Below are positions 39,957 through 50,235 of a DNA stretch of 64,000 nt, one piece after another. Every line of letters begins with the position of its first letter. Within the stretch, counting starts at the first letter, position 1. Under the pieces are notes generated by a model. The model did not search any database. It was not told the DNA's origin and saw only the letters and a program-made list of their open reading frames with translations. A program made the position numbers and the translations under genes. Origin of the DNA: Glycomyces terrestris (GTDB lineage Bacteria; Actinomycetota; Actinomycetes; Mycobacteriales; Micromonosporaceae). Location: NCBI RefSeq assembly GCF_003933745.1, contig NZ_RSEB01000002.1, forward strand, positions 248,001-312,000, written 5' to 3'.

Positions 39957-42386
39957 TTGACCGCCAAGCGAACCCTCCACGAGGGCTGGACCGTCGCCGG
40001 GGGCCCCGGCGCGCCGGTCGCCGCCGAGCCCGTCCCCGCCGCCGTCCCCGGCGAGGTCGTGTCCGCCCTCCTCGACGCCGGCCTCATCGACGACCCGTAC
40101 ACCGACGACGCCGAGCGCGCCGTCGCCTGGGTCGGCCGCCGCGACTGGACCTACCGCACCGCGTTCGCGTTCGAGGGCGGCGACTGGGACGGCGTGGACC
40201 TCGCCTTCGACGGCCTGGACACCGTCGCCCGCGTCTCCCTCAATGGCGCGGTCGTGGGCGAGACCGCGAACATGCACCGCCGCTACCGCTTCGACGTGCG
40301 CTCGGCGATCCGCGAGGGAGAGAACGAACTCGAGGTCGCCTTCACCTCGCCGTACGCCTACGCCGAGGCCCAGCGCGACCGGCTCGGCGACCGCCCGAAC
40401 GCCTATCCCGAGCCCGGGAACTTCATCCGCAAGGCCGCCTGCAACTTCGGCTGGGACTGGGGACCGAACCTCGCGAGCGCCGGGATCTGGCGCCCGGTGC
40501 GCCTGGAGACCTGGCGCACCGCGCGCATCGCCGAGGTCGTGCCGCGCGTCTCGGTCGAGCCGGGCCGCGGCGTCGTCGACTTCGCGGTCGACCTCCAGCG
40601 CGCCGGCGACGCGGACCTCGAACTCGTCTGCACCGCGGGCGGGCACACCGCGGTCGTGGAGGTCCCCGCCGGCGCCCGCAGCGCGCGGGCGCGCGTCGTC
40701 GTCGACGACCCCGAGCTGTGGTGGCCGCGCAGCCGCGGCGCCCAGCCGCTCTACGACGCCGCGGTCGTCCTGCGGAGCGGCGGCGAGGAGCTCGACGCCT
40801 GGTCGAGCAGGATCGGGTTCCGCACCGTCGAGCTCGACACCGAGCCCGACGCCGACGGCCGCCCGTACACGCTCAAGGTCAACGGCGAGGCGGTGTGGGT
40901 CAGGGGCGTCAACTGGATCCCCGACGAGGCCCTGTTCAGCCGCATCGACGCCGCCCGCCTGGAGCGGCGGCTGCGCCAGGCCGCCGCGGCCGGGATCGAC
41001 TACGTGCGCGTCTGGGGCGGCGGGGTCTACGAGTCCGAGGACTTCTACCGGCTCTGCGACGAGATCGGCCTCATGGTCGGCCAGGACTTCCTGTTCGCCT
41101 GCGCCGCCTACCCGGAGGAGGAGCCGTTCCGCTCCGAGGTCGAGGCCGAGGCCCGCGACAACCTCGCCCGCCTCGCCCCGCACCCGAGCCTGGTGACGTG
41201 GACGGGCAACAACGAGAACCTCTGGGGCTGGCACGACTGGGACTGGCAGGGGCCGCTCGGCGACCGCACGTGGGGCGCCGGCTTCTACCACGAGCTGCTG
41301 CCGAAGCTCGTCGCCGAGGTCGACGGGACCCGCCCGTACTGGCCCGGCAGCCCCTACTCCGGGGTGCGCGACCTGCACCCGAACGAGCAGGCGCACGGCT
41401 CGGTCCACATCTGGGACGTGTGGAACGAGCGGGACTACCTGCACTACCGCGACTGGCGGCCGCGCTTCGCCGCCGAGTTCGGCTACCAGGCCCCGCCGAC
41501 GTGGGCCACGGTGCGGCGCATGACGACCGACGAGCCGCTCGCGGCGGAGACGCCGAACATGCTGTGGCACCAGAAGGCCGCGAACGGCCAGGGCAAGCTC
41601 CAGCGCGGCCTCGACGCCCACCTGCCGCCGGTGCGCGACTTCGACGACTGGCTGTACTTCACGCAGGTGAACCAGGCCCGCGCGATCCGCCTCGGCATCG
41701 AGCACTTCCGCTCGCTCGACCCGTACTGCGCGGGCGCGGTCGTATGGCAGCTCAACGACTGCTGGCCGGTCACCTCGTGGGCCGCGATCGACGGCGAGGA
41801 GCGCCTCAAGCCGCTCTGGTACGCCCTGCGGGACGCCTACGCCGACCGGATCGTCACGTTCCAGCCGCACGGCGAGGACGGCGTGAAGCTGCTGGTGCTC
41901 AACGACTCCGCCGAACCGTGGGGCGGCGTCATCGGCTTCTGGAAGTGCACCGCCGAGGGCCGCATCGTCGGCCGGGCGCTCCTGACGATCGGGGTCAGGG
42001 CGCGCGACAGGGCCGAGCTCGTCATCGACGGCGAGGCCGCGCCCGGCCCCGGCGAGTTCCTGGTGACCGGCCGCGAGGAGTTCCCGCGCGCCACCTGGTT
42101 CACCAAGGAGGACAAGGACATGGGCTGGGCCCCGGCGGCGTTCACGGCCGAGACCGCGCTCGTGGACGGCGGCGTCGCGGTCACGGTCACCGCCGAGTCC
42201 GTGCTCCGCGACGTGTGCCTCTTCGCCGACCGCCTCGACCCGGACGCCGTGGTGGACAAGGCCCTCGTCACGCTCATCCCCGGCGAGACGGCCACGTTCA
42301 CCGTGACGAGCGAGGCGATCGCGGCCTCGCCCGAGCTCACGGCCGCGCTCACCGCCAAGCCGGTGCTGCGCGCGATCAACGACTGA
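39957..42386 (+). CDS. GH2 exo-beta-mannosidase
   Basis: An 809-residue cytoplasmic enzyme that would release mannose from the ends of beta-mannooligosaccharides. The N-terminal sugar-binding domain (LDTVARVSLNGAVVGET, FGWDWGPNLASAGIWRPV) and Ig-like domain precede the barrel. Glu420 in WTGNNENLWGW is the probable acid/base and Glu507 in AAEFGYQAPPTW the nucleophile; both contexts are typical of beta-mannosidases within GH2 rather than galactosidases. TTG at 39957 follows AGGAG at 6 bases; longer readings lack a binding site. No signal peptide. Confidence 0.9.
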   Translation: MTAKRTLHEGWTVAGGPGAPVAAEPVPAAVPGEVVSALLDAGLIDDPYTDDAERAVAWVGRRDWTYRTAFAFEGGDWDGVDLAFDGLDTVARVSLNGAVVGETANMHRRYRFDVRSAIREGENELEVAFTSPYAYAEAQRDRLGDRPNAYPEPGNFIRKAACNFGWDWGPNLASAGIWRPVRLETWRTARIAEVVPRVSVEPGRGVVDFAVDLQRAGDADLELVCTAGGHTAVVEVPAGARSARARVVVDDPELWWPRSRGAQPLYDAAVVLRSGGEELDAWSSRIGFRTVELDTEPDADGRPYTLKVNGEAVWVRGVNWIPDEALFSRIDAARLERRLRQAAAAGIDYVRVWGGGVYESEDFYRLCDEIGLMVGQDFLFACAAYPEEEPFRSEVEAEARDNLARLAPHPSLVTWTGNNENLWGWHDWDWQGPLGDRTWGAGFYHELLPKLVAEVDGTRPYWPGSPYSGVRDLHPNEQAHGSVHIWDVWNERDYLHYRDWRPRFAAEFGYQAPPTWATVRRMTTDEPLAAETPNMLWHQKAANGQGKLQRGLDAHLPPVRDFDDWLYFTQVNQARAIRLGIEHFRSLDPYCAGAVVWQLNDCWPVTSWAAIDGEERLKPLWYALRDAYADRIVTFQPHGEDGVKLLVLNDSAEPWGGVIGFWKCTAEGRIVGRALLTIGVRARDRAELVIDGEAAPGPGEFLVTGREEFPRATWFTKEDKDMGWAPAAFTAETALVDGGVAVTVTAESVLRDVCLFADRLDPDAVVDKALVTLIPGETATFTVTSEAIAASPELTAALTAKPVLRAIND

Positions 42387-42435
42387 CGCCCCGGTGCGGG
42401 GACGGCCCGGAGCGTCCGCTCCGGGCCGTCGCTCG

Positions 42436-43554
42436 TCAGGCCTTCTCGCCGGTCTCCGTCTCGGGCTCGGCCTCGGCCTCCAGCGCCGCCTCGCTCGCCT
42501 CCGGGGTGGGCGCGCCGATGCCGGCGACGACGGGCTCGTTCGGCTCGGGCTCGGGCTCCTCCTTGGCGGGCATGGGCAGCGACTGCGCGATCCGCAGGCC
42601 GGTCTGGAGGAGGTCCCAGCCGAGCGGGAGCGCCGCGCCGTCGGGCAGGTCGAGCTCCAGGGCCAGGTCGTCGGCGAGGCCGGCCTGCTTGGCGAGCTTG
42701 ACGACGACCGGGTGGCCGGAGCGGTTGGGCGCGTAGCACCACTTGGGCGCGGCGAGGCCGAAGTCGCGGGCGAGCATGACGGCCGCGACGGCGGCCGGGC
42801 CGTCGACCAGGACCGCGGTGGAGCGGGTCGCCGCGGTGAAGATCGCGGCGGCCATGGTGCCGAGCGCGGCGCCGCCGAGGCGCGAGATGAGCTCCTGCGG
42901 GCTGCGCTTGAAGCCGCGGTTGAACGCGAGGTGGTCGCGCAGGGCCGAGACGCGGCCCATCCACGCGGCGTCGAAGACCGAGCCGCCGGGGGCGTGCAGC
43001 TGCGGCTGGAAGTTGGTGATCTCGTCCTTCGCGATGAACGCGCAGACGGCGACCGCGGCGGTCACGGCCCCGGCGCCGAGACCGGAGACGAGGAGCAGGT
43101 CGGCGCCTTCGTCGATCGCGCGGTTCGCGGTGTCGCGGCCGAGTTCGAGGGCCGCGTTCAGCTCGGTCTCGTCGAGGAGCGGGCCCTCGACGCCTTCGCT
43201 GGCGCCGGTGCGGACCACGGTGATCGGCAGGCCCGAGCGCGCGGCGTGCGCGGCGAGCGGGCCCTCGCCGCGCTCCAGCGCCTCGGCCTGCTCGGCGACG
43301 GGCGCGTAGTCGCCGGCGTCCCAGCCCTCGGGGTACTCGCCGGCGAACAGGAGCATCCGCGGGGCGGTGAACGGCTCGGGGGCGTCGGTGGCCTGCATGC
43401 GGGCGGCCCAGCCGATCGCCGCCTGGAGGCGGCCGAGGCCCGACCCCTCGATGAGCGCGTCCTGGAGCCGCGCGTTCGCGCGCGTGGTCCACACCCCGTT
43501 GGGGAACTTCGCTTTCAGCTCGGCGAGCGGCCCGGCGTCGGTCGTCTGTGTCAC
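42436..43554 (-). CDS. CobT-like protein (divergent phosphoribosyltransferase)
   Basis: A 372-residue protein with the overall order of nicotinate-nucleotide:dimethylbenzimidazole phosphoribosyltransferase, the enzyme of lower-ligand attachment in B12 synthesis. RLQDALIEGSGLGRLQAAIGWAARMQ and the segment ADLLLVSGLGAGAVTAA stand where CobT has its EMGIGNTT loop, and the GEGTGA segment with the catalytic Glu is not visible; LPDGAALPLGWDLLQTGLRIA takes its place. A Glu/Pro-rich tail (about 320-372) is added. It may be inactive or use another substrate. GTG at 43554, divergent from dapF. Confidence 0.65.
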   Translation of the reverse strand: MTQTTDAGPLAELKAKFPNGVWTTRANARLQDALIEGSGLGRLQAAIGWAARMQATDAPEPFTAPRMLLFAGEYPEGWDAGDYAPVAEQAEALERGEGPLAAHAARSGLPITVVRTGASEGVEGPLLDETELNAALELGRDTANRAIDEGADLLLVSGLGAGAVTAAVAVCAFIAKDEITNFQPQLHAPGGSVFDAAWMGRVSALRDHLAFNRGFKRSPQELISRLGGAALGTMAAAIFTAATRSTAVLVDGPAAVAAVMLARDFGLAAPKWCYAPNRSGHPVVVKLAKQAGLADDLALELDLPDGAALPLGWDLLQTGLRIAQSLPMPAKEEPEPEPNEPVVAGIGAPTPEASEAALEAEAEPETETGEKA

Positions 43555-43595
43555 GGCACAAGGCTAGCGCGGGGGCCGTGGGGCACAATTGCCTA

Positions 43596-44387
43596 GTGAC
43601 CACCATCGAGTTCGCCAAAGGGCACGGCACGGGAAACGACTTCGTCATCGTCCCCGACCTCGACGACGCCCTCCCGCTGAAGGACGCCCAGGTCGCCCTG
43701 CTGTGCGACCGCCGCTTCGGCATCGGCGGCGACGGCCTGCTGCGCGTGGCCCCCGCGGAGGACCCCGGCGCCGAGTGGTTCATGGACTACCGCAACGCCG
43801 ACGGCTCGATCGCCGAGATGTGCGGCAACGGCGTGCGCGTCTTCGCCCGCTACCTGCTCGAGCACGGCCTCGCCGAAGGCCCGGAGGTCCCGGTCGCGAC
43901 CCGCGCCGGGATCAAGACGGTGACCGTGGACGGCGATGAGCTGCGCGTCGACATGGGCGCGGCGGTCTTCGGCACGGTCTCGCAGGCGTCCGTGGAGGGC
44001 TTCACCTGGCCCGGCCAGGTCGTCTCGATGGGCAACCCGCACCTGGTGTGCCACCTCGGCGACGATGCCGAGCTGGAGGCCCTGGAGCTGTTCCACCAGC
44101 CCCGCTACGACGCCGCGCTGTTCCCCGACGGCGTCAACGTGGAGTTCGTGGTCGGCGCGGCCCCGCACGTGCGCATGCGCGTCCACGAGCGCGGCGTGGG
44201 CGAGACCGCCTCCTGCGGCACCGGCGCGTGCGCCGTCGGCGCGGTCGCCCTGCGCCACGCCGGCCTCGACACGGGGGTGTGCAGAGTGGACGTCCCCGGC
44301 GGGACCCTCACGATCGAGGTCACCGACGAGACGCTCTACATGACCGGCCCGGCCGTGATCGTCGCCGAGGGCTCGTTCCGCCTCTGA
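43596..44387 (+). CDS. dapF: Diaminopimelate epimerase
   Basis: A 263-residue enzyme converting LL- to meso-diaminopimelate for lysine and peptidoglycan. Catalytic cysteines appear in AEMCGNGVRVFARY (about Cys75) and ETASCGTGACAVG (about Cys209). KGHGTGNDFV at the start and VSMGNPHLV are family marks. GTG at 43596; a CACAAT -10-like hexamer (43583-43588) 7 bases before it suggests a leaderless message. Confidence 0.96.
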   Translation: MTTIEFAKGHGTGNDFVIVPDLDDALPLKDAQVALLCDRRFGIGGDGLLRVAPAEDPGAEWFMDYRNADGSIAEMCGNGVRVFARYLLEHGLAEGPEVPVATRAGIKTVTVDGDELRVDMGAAVFGTVSQASVEGFTWPGQVVSMGNPHLVCHLGDDAELEALELFHQPRYDAALFPDGVNVEFVVGAAPHVRMRVHERGVGETASCGTGACAVGAVALRHAGLDTGVCRVDVPGGTLTIEVTDETLYMTGPAVIVAEGSFRL

Positions 44388-44393
44388 CGCGCG

Positions 44394-44408
44394 CCGCCCG
44401 CAGGGCGG
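44394..44408 (+). terminator. Short hairpin after dapF
   Basis: CCGCCC (44394-44399) pairs with GGGCGG (44403-44408) just beyond the stop. The remaining gap to 44564 has no gene. Confidence 0.4.
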
Positions 44409-44564
44409 GTGGGTGGGCTCCCCGTATAGCCGTCCCCAACCCCCACCCTCCCAGGGGAAGAGGATAGGGCCGACTCTGCCGCACGGGTGCGACAGGAATC
44501 GGCCCGAGAACTCGCCGTGTCACCCGAAGGGGGCAACCAGGCCCCCGGCCGAGGCCGCCGGGAC

Positions 44565-45953
44565 CTACCGCATGACGCGCTTGACCGCCGCCGCGACCGC
44601 CGGGGCCACGTTCGGGTCGAACACGCTCGGCACGATGTAGGTCGCGTTCACCTTGTCCTCGCCGACGCAGTCCGCGATCGCGGTCGCCGCCGCCAGGGCC
44701 GCGTCGTCGTTCCAGCCGCGCGCCTGCGCGTCCAAGAGGCCCCGGAACACGCCCGGGAACGCGAGCACGTTGTTGATCTGGTTCGGCTGGTCCGAGCGCC
44801 CGGTCGCCACGATCGCCGCGTACCGCGCGGCCTCGGTGGGGGAGATCTCCGGGTCCGGGTTCGCGAGCGCGAACACGATCGGGTCCTTCGCCATCTTCGC
44901 CACGTCGGAGCCCTTGAGGATGTTCGGGGCGCTCACGCCGATGAACACGTCCGAGCCCTCGACCGCGCCCGAGAGGTCCCCGGAGTAGTCGTCCTTGTTG
45001 AAGTGCTCGCCGAGCCACTTCCAGGTCTCGTTGTCGGTCTCCATGCCCGAGTGCAGCGCGCCGTCGCGGTCGACCGGGACGATGTCGCCGATGCCGGCCT
45101 TCTCCAGCAGCCGCATGATCGCGGTCCCGGCCGCGCCGCAGCCGACGACCGTGGCCCGCACGTCCTTGAAGTCCTTGCCGACGACGCGCAGCGCGTTGGT
45201 GAGCGCGGCGAGCACCACGATCGCGGTGCCGTGCTGGTCGTCGTGGAAGACCGGGATGTCGAGCCGCTCGCGCAGCCGCGCCTCGATCTCGAAGCAGCGG
45301 GGCGCGGCGATGTCCTCCAGGTTGATGCCGCCGTACGTCGGGGCGAGCGCGGCCACGATGTTCACGATCTCGTCGGTGTCCTGCGTGTCCAGGCACACCG
45401 GCCACGCGTCGACGTCGCCGAACTTCTTGAACAGGGCCGCCTTGCCCTCCATCACGGGCATCGCCGCCGCGGGCCCGATGTTGCCCAGGCCGAGGACGGC
45501 CGAGCCGTCGGTGACGACGGCGACGGTGTTGCGCTTGATGGTGAGGCGGCGGGCGTCGTCGGGGTTCTCGGCGATCGCCATGCACACGCGGGCCACGCCG
45601 GGGGTGTACGCCATCGACAGGTCGTCGCGGTTGCGCAGCGGCACCTTCGGGGAGACCTCGATCTTGCCGCCGAGGTGCATGAGGAAGGTCCGGTCGGAGA
45701 CCTTCTTCACGTCGAAGTCCGGCATCGCCTCCAGGATGTGGGTGACCTGCTCGGCGTGGGCGGCGTCGGAGGTGTCGCACGTGAGGTCGACGGTCATGCG
45801 CCTGTTGTCGGAGCCGACGACGTCCAGGGCGGTGACGATGGCCCCCGCCTGCCCGACGACGGTGGCGAGTCGACCCGCCGCGCCGGGGTCGGCCGAGAGG
45901 GCCAGCCGGACCGTGATCGAGAAACCGGCACTGGGAAGACGCGCAGCAGTCAT
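44565..45953 (-). CDS. Malic enzyme with N-terminal ACT domain
   Basis: A 462-residue NAD(P)-dependent oxidative decarboxylase of malate to pyruvate. An ACT-type regulatory domain (about 12-85) precedes the malic domain with [26 protein letters not shown], the lysine in [25 protein letters not shown] and a Rossmann domain [23 protein letters not shown] follows. ACT-bearing malic enzymes are common in actinobacteria and may respond to an amino acid. ATG at 45953. Confidence 0.94.
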   Translation of the reverse strand: MTAARLPSAGFSITVRLALSADPGAAGRLATVVGQAGAIVTALDVVGSDNRRMTVDLTCDTSDAAHAEQVTHILEAMPDFDVKKVSDRTFLMHLGGKIEVSPKVPLRNRDDLSMAYTPGVARVCMAIAENPDDARRLTIKRNTVAVVTDGSAVLGLGNIGPAAAMPVMEGKAALFKKFGDVDAWPVCLDTQDTDEIVNIVAALAPTYGGINLEDIAAPRCFEIEARLRERLDIPVFHDDQHGTAIVVLAALTNALRVVGKDFKDVRATVVGCGAAGTAIMRLLEKAGIGDIVPVDRDGALHSGMETDNETWKWLGEHFNKDDYSGDLSGAVEGSDVFIGVSAPNILKGSDVAKMAKDPIVFALANPDPEISPTEAARYAAIVATGRSDQPNQINNVLAFPGVFRGLLDAQARGWNDDAALAAATAIADCVGEDKVNATYIVPSVFDPNVAPAVAAAVKRVMR

Positions 45954-46206
45954 GCCACTCCTAATCGGTCACCACGTCGTGGACTCAAGGGCGTACCTCT
46001 GCATCATGCCACCGCGCGCACCGGGCCCGCCCGCGCCTGTGCGCGGCGTGACGCCTCCGACCAGCGCGGACGTCCCCGCTGGTCCGGATCGCCGGCGACC
46101 GGGGGGCGGTCGACAAGAACAGATCTCGGGCGGCCGCCCGCCGGTCGGAGGAACGCCACGCCATATTCACTCGATCTTGTGTCCAGGGCGTGTCAAGCTT
46201 GTGGTG

Positions 46207-47631
46207 ATGCACGAACAGTACGAGAACACCCGCGAAGACCTCACTTCCGACGCCCCCTCGACGGGCGAACTGGACCTGGAGGCCCGCCAGGCGCTGCGGC
46301 GCGTCTCCGGTCTCGCCTTGACCGAGCTCGAGGACGTCACCGACGCCGAGTACCGGCGGCTGCGCCTCGAGCGCGTCGTCCTGGTCGGCGTCTGGACCGA
46401 GGGCACGATCGAGGACGCCGAGAACTCCCTCGACGAGCTCGCGCAGCTGGCCGAGACGGCCGGCTCCGAGGTCGTCGACGGCCTGATCCAGCGCCGCTCC
46501 AAGCCCGACGCCGGCACCTTCATCGGCTCCGGCAAGGTCAAGGAGCTCAAGGACGCCATCGAGGCGCTCGGCGCCGACACCGTGATCGCCGACGGCGAGC
46601 TCACGCCCGGCCAGCTGATCGCCCTCGAGAAGGCCGTCAACGTCAAGGTCATCGACCGCACCGCCCTGATCCTCGACATCTTCGCGCAGCACGCGAAGAG
46701 CGCCGAGGGCAAGGCGCAGGTCGAGCTCGCGCAGCTCCAGTACCTGCTGCCGCGCCTGCGCGGCTGGGGTGAGGCCATGAGCCGCCAGGCCGGCGGCCGG
46801 GCCGGCTCGAACGGCGGCGTGGGCCTGCGCGGCCCCGGTGAGACCAAGCTCGAGACCGACCGGCGGCGCATCCGCGCGAAGGTCGCGAAGCTGCGCCGCG
46901 AGCTCGCGAAGCTCACGGTCACCCGCGAGACCAAGCGCGACTCGCGCACCCGCAACCGCGTCCCCGGCGTCGCGATCGCCGGCTACACCAACGCCGGCAA
47001 GTCGAGCCTGCTCAACGCCCTCACCGGCGCGGGCATCCTCGTCCAGGACGCCCTGTTCGCCACCCTCGACACCTCCACGCGGCGCTCGCGCACCTCGGAG
47101 GGCCGCGAGTACACCGTGACCGACACGGTCGGCTTCGTGCGGCACCTGCCGCACCAGCTGGTCGAGGCGTTCCGGTCCACGCTCGAGGAGGTCGCCGAGT
47201 CCGACCTCATCGTCCACGTCATCGACGGCTCGCACCCCGACCCGCTCGGCCAGGCCGAGGCGGTCCGCGAGGTGCTCGCCGAGGTCGGCGCGGAGGAGAT
47301 CCCCGAGCTGGTCGTGGTGAACAAGCTCGACCTGGTCGACCCGGACACGCTGCTCCAGCTCCGCTCCGACTGGCCCGACGCCGTGTTCGTCTCCGCGCAC
47401 ACCGGCGAGGGCATCGACAAGCTCCGCGACGCGATCGAGGGCGCCCTCCCGCAGCCGGACACCACGCTGACGGTCTGCATCCCGTACGTCCGCGGCGACC
47501 TGGTCTCGCGCCTGCGCTCGCGCGGCGAGGTCCTCACGACCGAGCACCGCGGCGACGGCACGGTCATCACCGCCCGGGTGGACGACGCCCTGGCCGGAGA
47601 ATTGCGAGCGTTCGTCCTCGAAAAGGACTGA
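46207..47631 (+). CDS. hflX: Ribosome-associated GTPase HflX
   Basis: A 474-residue translation-factor GTPase that splits stalled ribosomes. The N-terminal domain ([30 protein letters not shown]), the linker [15 protein letters not shown] (207-220), then the G domain: GYTNAGKSS at 259-267, [19 protein letters not shown] and VVNKLD. The ATG at 46207 is preceded by two in-frame GTGs (46201, 46204); none has a good Shine-Dalgarno, so the exact start is open. Confidence 0.95.
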   Translation: MHEQYENTREDLTSDAPSTGELDLEARQALRRVSGLALTELEDVTDAEYRRLRLERVVLVGVWTEGTIEDAENSLDELAQLAETAGSEVVDGLIQRRSKPDAGTFIGSGKVKELKDAIEALGADTVIADGELTPGQLIALEKAVNVKVIDRTALILDIFAQHAKSAEGKAQVELAQLQYLLPRLRGWGEAMSRQAGGRAGSNGGVGLRGPGETKLETDRRRIRAKVAKLRRELAKLTVTRETKRDSRTRNRVPGVAIAGYTNAGKSSLLNALTGAGILVQDALFATLDTSTRRSRTSEGREYTVTDTVGFVRHLPHQLVEAFRSTLEEVAESDLIVHVIDGSHPDPLGQAEAVREVLAEVGAEEIPELVVVNKLDLVDPDTLLQLRSDWPDAVFVSAHTGEGIDKLRDAIEGALPQPDTTLTVCIPYVRGDLVSRLRSRGEVLTTEHRGDGTVITARVDDALAGELRAFVLEKD

Positions 47632-47702
47632 ATCGCAGTGGTCCTGAACATGTCTCATGGGGGTCCCCGCGCTGACATGGCGTGTTCTGGAACACTTGCG
47701 TG

Positions 47703-49481
47703 ATGCGAGAGCGCCGTGTGGGCCGTCGGCCCCTGCCTGCGCGGCTCGTCGCCGGGACGGCCGGAGTGCTCGTCCTGGCCACGGCCGCGTCCCCCGTGTA
47801 CGCGCAGGACGAGGAGTCCGGCGGCGGGGAGGTGCTGTGCAACCTGCACGACCCCCGCAACCAGTACCCGGCGGGCATCGTCGCCGCTGACGGCGGCGAC
47901 GGCTGGTACATCGTCTCCGCGGCCGACGGCCAGGACCAGACGCTGTCGATCGAGCGGGTCGGCGAGGACTGCAATCCCCGCGGCGACGACGAGGTGTTCA
48001 TCGACCACCAGCCGCGCGACCCCCAGGCGCTGGCCCTCGACCACGAGGGCGGCAGCTACCTGTGGGTCGGCGACACCGGTGACGCGACGAACCGCGACTG
48101 GCTGACGCTCAACCAGATCGACCTGGACGACTTCTCGAACAACGCGGTCTGGCGCTACGTCTTCCCGGCCGAGGCGCACGAGGTCGAGGCCTTCCTCCTC
48201 CTGCCCGGCAAGAAGCCGCTGTTCGTCTCCGCCGACGAGGGCGAGGCGGTGCTGTTCTCCCCGCCCGGCGACAACCAGGAGGAGGACACCCCGCTCGAGC
48301 AGGTCGGCACGGTCGCCCTCCCCGAGGGCGGCTCGGTCTCCGGCGCCGCGCTCAACGCGGACGGCTCCAAGGTCGCGCTGCGCACCGAGAACGCGGTCTA
48401 CGAGTGGACCGTCGAGGGCGGCGACGTCGTCGCGGCCCTGGGCGGCGCGCCGGTCACGACGCCGGTCGCCGACGCGGGCACCGCCGAGGGCCTCGCCTAC
48501 GACGCCGACGGCAACTTCATCACCCTCGCCTCGGACGACAACGACGGCTCGTTCGGCACCGTCACCCGGTACGCCCCCGCCGCTCCCGCGGCCGAGGAGG
48601 ACGCCGGCGGCGGTGAGGAGGAGGCGGCGCCCGAGCCGGAGGACGACGCCTCGTTCGTGGACTGGGTGCTCGGCCTCGGCTTCGGCACGATCGTGAAGAT
48701 CCTCGCGGCCATCGCGATCCTCGGCATGGCCGTCATGGTGTTCGGCATCATCATCATCCGCAAGTACCGCAAGGAGAACGCGGAGCACGACGACGAGGAC
48801 GGCGGCGACAGGCCGCGGCGCGGCCGCCGCGAGGCCGGTCACGCCCGCGAGGAGTCCGACTTCGGCCGCCGCGACTTCCTCGCCGACGACGACCCGGTCG
48901 ACCTCGGCCTCGACGCCGGCCACCCCGACCCCGACCTGGGCCAGGTCGCGCGCGGCAACGTCTGCGGCGCCGGCGGCCCGGCCCGCCCCGAGCCCTCGGG
49001 GAACGTCTACGGCGGCCCGGCCCGGCAGGAGCCGGGCGGCAACGTGTACGGCGCGAGCCCGGCCCGCCCTGAGCCCACGGGGAACGTCTACGGCGCCTCC
49101 CCGGCCCGGCCCGAGCCGTCCGGGAACGTCTACGGCGGCGGCCCGCGCCGCGAGCAGCCACCGGCCGGCGGCGTCTACGGCGGCCGCGAGGAGCCCCAGT
49201 ACGGGGCGTTCGAAGGCGGCGGCCACGGCAGCGTCTACGACAACGCCGGCCCCGGCCAGTCCTTCGGCGCCGGCCGGCCCGAGCCCTCCGGCAACGTCTA
49301 CGGCGCAAGCCCGGCCCGCCCGGAGCCCTCCGGGAACGTCTACGGCGCCGGGGGAGGAGCCCCGCGCCCGCAGCAGCAGGGCTCGGTGTACGGGGCCGGA
49401 AACGCCGAACGGACCCCTGACGCCGATGACGGCTACTGGGGCCCGCCTGAAGGCGGCACGACGTACGGCCGGAACCGCTAG
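47703..49481 (+). CDS. Membrane protein with outer propeller-like domain and GNVYG-repeat cytoplasmic tail
   Basis: A 592-residue protein of unknown function. Signal peptide (about 1-36, ending SPVYAQ), an outer domain of about 250 residues with repeated D-G-x-Y/F strands (SYLWVGDTGDATNRDW, NADGSKVALRT, AYDADGNFITLAS) like a small beta-propeller, a membrane helix at about 330-350, a charged segment and a tail (about 415-590) with repeats of ARPEPSGNVYGASP. The topology places the tail in the cytoplasm. It might bind the cell wall outside and a partner or kinase inside; this is inference. Confidence 0.8.
   Translation: MRERRVGRRPLPARLVAGTAGVLVLATAASPVYAQDEESGGGEVLCNLHDPRNQYPAGIVAADGGDGWYIVSAADGQDQTLSIERVGEDCNPRGDDEVFIDHQPRDPQALALDHEGGSYLWVGDTGDATNRDWLTLNQIDLDDFSNNAVWRYVFPAEAHEVEAFLLLPGKKPLFVSADEGEAVLFSPPGDNQEEDTPLEQVGTVALPEGGSVSGAALNADGSKVALRTENAVYEWTVEGGDVVAALGGAPVTTPVADAGTAEGLAYDADGNFITLASDDNDGSFGTVTRYAPAAPAAEEDAGGGEEEAAPEPEDDASFVDWVLGLGFGTIVKILAAIAILGMAVMVFGIIIIRKYRKENAEHDDEDGGDRPRRGRREAGHAREESDFGRRDFLADDDPVDLGLDAGHPDPDLGQVARGNVCGAGGPARPEPSGNVYGGPARQEPGGNVYGASPARPEPTGNVYGASPARPEPSGNVYGGGPRREQPPAGGVYGGREEPQYGAFEGGGHGSVYDNAGPGQSFGAGRPEPSGNVYGASPARPEPSGNVYGAGGGAPRPQQQGSVYGAGNAERTPDADDGYWGPPEGGTTYGRNR
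48955..49350 (+). repeat. DNA repeats encoding GNVYG units
   Basis: About eight imperfect copies of a 36-45-base unit encoding A-R-P-E-P-S-G-N-V-Y-G-(A/G) lie within the membrane protein gene, in frame. Unit length varies in multiples of three. Confidence 0.8.
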
Positions 49482-49533
49482 GCGCGCAATTCGATTCGCG
49501 TTCGGACCGCGCCCGTCGGCGCGGCTCGGGGGT

Positions 49534-50190
49534 CTAGATCTTGCGGAGCACCGCGACCACGCGGCCGAGGATCTCCGCCTCGCTCGCGTCGATCGGGTCG
49601 TACAGGGCGTTCGCCGGGAGCAGCCACGGCTTGCCGTTCTTGCGCTTCCAGGTCTTCACGGTGGCCTCGCCGTCGATCATCGCGGCCACGATCTCGCCGT
49701 TGAGCGCGTCGGGCTGCTGGCGCACCACGACCCAGTCGCCGTCGGTGATGGCGGCCTCGGTCATCGAGTCGCCCTTGACGCGCAGGAGGAAGTGCACGCC
49801 CTCGCCCACGAACTCGGCCGGCAGGGGCATGACGTCGTAGTCGCGCTCCTCGGCCAGGATCGGCTGCCCCGCGGCGATCTCGCCGACCATCGGGACGTAG
49901 CGGGGGCGCGGGTGCTGGGAGCAGGTCTGGACGCCGCCCGGCGTGGACTGGCGGACCCCGACCGCGCGCGGCCGCCCGGCCAGGCGGTTGAGGTAGCCCT
50001 TCCGCTCGAGCTGCTTCATCTGGTACGCGACGGAGGAGGCGGAGGCGAGGCCGACCTCGGCCCCGATCTCGCGGACGCTCGGAGGGTAGCCCTTGTTGTT
50101 GATGAACTCCTCGATGTACTCGAGGACTTGCTGCTGCCGACGCGTCAGTTTGCGCGTTTTCGGCCGGGATGTCGTGGTCTCGCTAGCCAC
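49534..50190 (-). CDS. lexA: SOS repressor LexA
   Basis: A 218-residue repressor-protease. Winged helix-turn-helix at about 14-70 (KLTRRQQQVLEYIEEFI, PSVREIGAEVGLASASSVAYQ), the Ala-Gly cleavage site in VGEIAAGQPI and the Ser/Lys dyad in GDSMTEAAI and ATVKTWKR. GTG at 50190 follows GGAG; a longer reading from 50247 would include the leader. It is divergent from nrdR. Confidence 0.96.
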   Translation of the reverse strand: MASETTTSRPKTRKLTRRQQQVLEYIEEFINNKGYPPSVREIGAEVGLASASSVAYQMKQLERKGYLNRLAGRPRAVGVRQSTPGGVQTCSQHPRPRYVPMVGEIAAGQPILAEERDYDVMPLPAEFVGEGVHFLLRVKGDSMTEAAITDGDWVVVRQQPDALNGEIVAAMIDGEATVKTWKRKNGKPWLLPANALYDPIDASEAEILGRVVAVLRKI

Positions 50191-50235
50191 AGGAGGCTCC
50201 TGTAAGACAAATGGGACGGTATGTCTGATTCCGAC

